From contig CM076656.1 of NCBI GenBank assembly GCA_038496675.1, positions 19,282,428-19,346,427 of the forward strand: 64,000 bases of DNA. Direction: 5' to 3'. Of this stretch, positions 62,036 through 64,000 are shown in pieces. Made by a program: the position numbers and the translations under genes. The notes beneath the pieces were generated by a model. The model was not told the DNA's origin, searched no databases, and saw only the letters and a list, made by a program, of their open reading frames with translations. The number at the start of each line of letters is the position of its first letter. Position 1 is the stretch's first letter. This stretch comes from Rachycentron canadum. Lineage: Eukaryota; Chordata; Actinopteri; Carangiformes; Rachycentridae.

Positions 62036-62360
62036 TCATAAAGAGTTTGGTCTAGACCTGCTCTATATGTATATAGGTGCCTTTAGGTAACTGAGCTGTA
62101 GTGTTTTATGCATGTAGCTTCAACAAAAAGCTGGGATTGATTGATACAGACCACATGTGATACCATCGATTTACTTCACTTTAAAAAAACAAAAAAACAA
62201 TGGGAAGACTGTATGCTGAGGCTTTATATTCAATATTTAACTGAGTGTAAATTGGTCCACAGCCTGTCAAATTAACAAGCCTCATGATAAAATAAAGGCA
62301 ATAATAGCTTGAAGTACTGTGGTGCCACCTGGAGGTCAGGACAGGAGCTGACTCCCTTCC

Positions 62361-62408
62361 GTGATCCGGTCCTGTTGTGTGATCCGGTCCTGTTGTGTGA
62401 TCCTGACC
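62361..62408 (+). repeat. 18-bp tandem duplication in a GC-rich promoter region
   Basis: GTGATCCGGTCCTGTTGT is present twice in perfect copy (62361-62378, 62379-62396), followed by a partial third unit (GTGATCCTGACC). Confidence 0.85.
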
Positions 62409-62688
62409 AGGTTTTCCGGCCAGTCAGTCACCTCCATGTGGGCGTCACCGCCGACTCGACTTCATCACAACCACCGGACCAGCAGGTCAGTCAACGCCGA
62501 GTGCAAGTCATCCTGACTACATCCTTTTTTTTCTTTTTCTTTTTTTTTTTCTCGAAGAGTTGCGGGGGTTGTACCGTTGTTTGCTACAAGTAGCTGCGGA
62601 CAGCGACGGAGGATAAACACCTGCCTTTGCGGCCCCGCACTTCACCGCCGTGCGAGCAACTTGAGAGCAACTAGCTACGGAAAACCAC
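62400..62688 (+). promoter_or_regulatory. CpG-rich promoter and 5' UTR of the gene starting at 62689
   Basis: GC- and CpG-content climbs here (GGACAGCGACGGAGG, TGCGGCCCCGCACTTCACC) against AT-rich flanks, ending at an ATG in good context (CCACATGG). A T-rich stretch at 62525-62551 interrupts it. No TATA box is seen. Confidence 0.5.
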
Positions 62689-62814
62689 ATGGATCAACCA
62701 AACACCGAGGCGAAGACGTTGCTGAGCCACGCCAAGACTCTCCGGCTCCACACCGGGAATCTGGTCAACCGGAGCCGCCTGAAAAAGAAATGCCCCGGCT
62801 CCCCCACCGAGGAG
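62689..62814 (+). CDS. first coding exon of an unidentified gene (partial)
   Basis: An ATG in good Kozak context opens a 42-codon exon reading MDQPNTEAKTLLSHAKTL, then RLHTGNLVNRSRLKKKCPG and SPTEE. It ends at a possible donor (GAGGAG then GTACGG), phase 0. It sits in a CpG-rich island, as a real 5' exon would. The sequence has amphipathic-helix character with basic residues and no signal peptide. I do not recognise the protein. The remaining exons are presumably beyond 64000. Confidence 0.5.
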
Positions 62815-63969
62815 GTACGGCGACGTAAAGCGACGTCAACGTGTCTTCACTGGGGGACGACGGCAGTTGACTGACCGCGGTAGCTTATTAGCTTAGCATG
62901 CGAGTTAATGTTGGGCTACCTGGCTAAATATTTAAACCACTGGCGATACCAGAGTGTGTTAACTGATAATAAATCGTCTATAAAAAAAAAAAATTAAAGA
63001 AAGGGGTCGTTTTAAAGCGAATTATTTCAGATTTAGATCATTTAGAGGAGTGTATCTAAATTGAACCAAGCTAGCTGACCAGTTTCTGTGTGTTGTGTTT
63101 AATGGAAAAAAGACACGGGAGTTACTTTATGGCGCAGCCTGAGGTGAATAGTTTACAGACAGTAACCAGAGATGAATGATTGTTGGAGGGTGTTGACACG
63201 GAAAGGTCCAAACAGGTGAGCTACAGCACCTGCAGGCAGATGCTCCACTGACACTGGGACAGCATGAAGGAACCAGCAGTCAAAATACAGTCAAAATCAC
63301 TGGGGGGAACAGCTTTAGGTCTGGAAATGAAGCTTTTCATTCATCTTGGCTATGATATATATTACTGTTACATTGATATAAAACAGAGCTGGAAACAAGT
63401 GGAGGTTGGCATATTAAAAAGTTATTCAGACAACTATTGAATTTTTATTTGAGTTTTTTTTAGGTATGCAAACATGTTGATAGTAGTTATGTAAAGCAGC
63501 TTTGTCCTGACAGGATCTGGTTAGACGTCTCAGTTTTATGAGAATATCTTTCCAGAACATACCATTCACTGTTTTAAAGTTGAGAACATCTCATGCACTT
63601 TTCCTCCAGCCCTGTTGTAGTTATCAGTGTAGTACAGTGCTATATACTGTTCCTGTCAACAGTTGTTTGATTGTTTTCCACAGGTTGAATTTAAACATTA
63701 ACTAACATTGACTCAGAAATTGAGCTCTGTATTTTATAGATGTCTGGGTCTACTGGCATGTAGTGTGTGTGTGTGTAGTTTTTTTGTTTGTTTGTTTGTT
63801 TGTTTTGTGGCATATAACTCAAAACAGTGCTTTAGATGGCAATTTGGGAAACATGGTTGCAGCACTCACTCAGCTCTTGCATCATTTACCTTTCTCTGTT
63901 TTAGGAGCTTGGGTCACACAGGATTCTGTAAATACTGTTCACATCCAAGTTGTAATTATGACTGACAAG

Positions 63970-63971
<2 letters not shown>

Positions 63972-64000
<29 letters not shown>
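63972..64000. repeat. (TA)n run at the window edge
   Basis: TATATA repeats continue to the last base, so its full length is unknown. Confidence 0.9.

Overview
The window reads as teleost fish nuclear DNA. Its genes are split by introns with vertebrate-type splice sites and encode vertebrate proteins. The spacers carry fish-type tRNA-derived SINEs, non-LTR retrotransposon 3' ends, a dead Tc1-like transposon and many CA/GT, GATAA and CTAT microsatellites. No operon, CRISPR array, phage or bacterial feature was seen. All gene models were built by eye from splice sites, reading phase and remembered protein families; nothing was searched against a database.

Layout. (1) 2.3-5.0 kb, + strand: an SH2 adaptor of the HSH2D type (five coding exons, 354 aa). 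(2) 8.7-12.4 kb, +: tax1bp3/TIP-1, a single-PDZ protein (four exons, 138 aa). (3) 19.2-28.9 kb, +: an EAAT-class glutamate transporter of the SLC1 family, closest by its C-terminus to SLC1A3 (about 579 aa, eleven exons if the proposed 7-nt first coding exon is right). (4) 32.9-34.9 kb, -: a CC chemokine with a long C-terminal tail (122 aa) and a GC-AG intron. (5) 38.3-38.8 kb, -: two exons in consistent phase that I do not recognise. (6) 42.1-44.3 kb, -: pole4, a histone-fold subunit of DNA polymerase epsilon, with three CCAAT boxes upstream. (7) 47.0-51.3 kb, +: a NIM1K-like AMPK-related kinase (448 aa). (8) 56.1-58.2 kb, -: a CCL25-like CC chemokine (100 aa) with a TATA box and, further upstream, a 17-copy GATAA array. 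(9) 62.7 kb, +: first coding exon of an unidentified gene that runs out of the window.

For the four genes from pole4 and the two chemokines to the kinase, the summed exon lengths are exact multiples of three, which supports the splice choices. The genes do not form one pathway. Some share themes: immune signalling (HSH2D-like adaptor, two chemokines), and a PDZ protein next to a transporter ending in a PDZ-ligand-like tail. In human, as I recall, NIM1K and CCL28 are near neighbours on chromosome 5p12 with SLC1A3 on the same arm, so part of the block may be old synteny.

The points most worth checking are: the kinase activation loop, where the LKB1-site threonine appears replaced by Asn with Thr one residue earlier; its C-terminal CVVL prenylation-like box; the GC-AG chemokine intron; the four tyrosine YxxL/I motifs of the SH2 adaptor; a cluster of perfect DR1 nuclear-receptor motifs in a dispersed repeat at 30.8-31.1 kb; and the GATA-site array upstream of the ccl25-like gene. 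I found no clear new multi-gene system.
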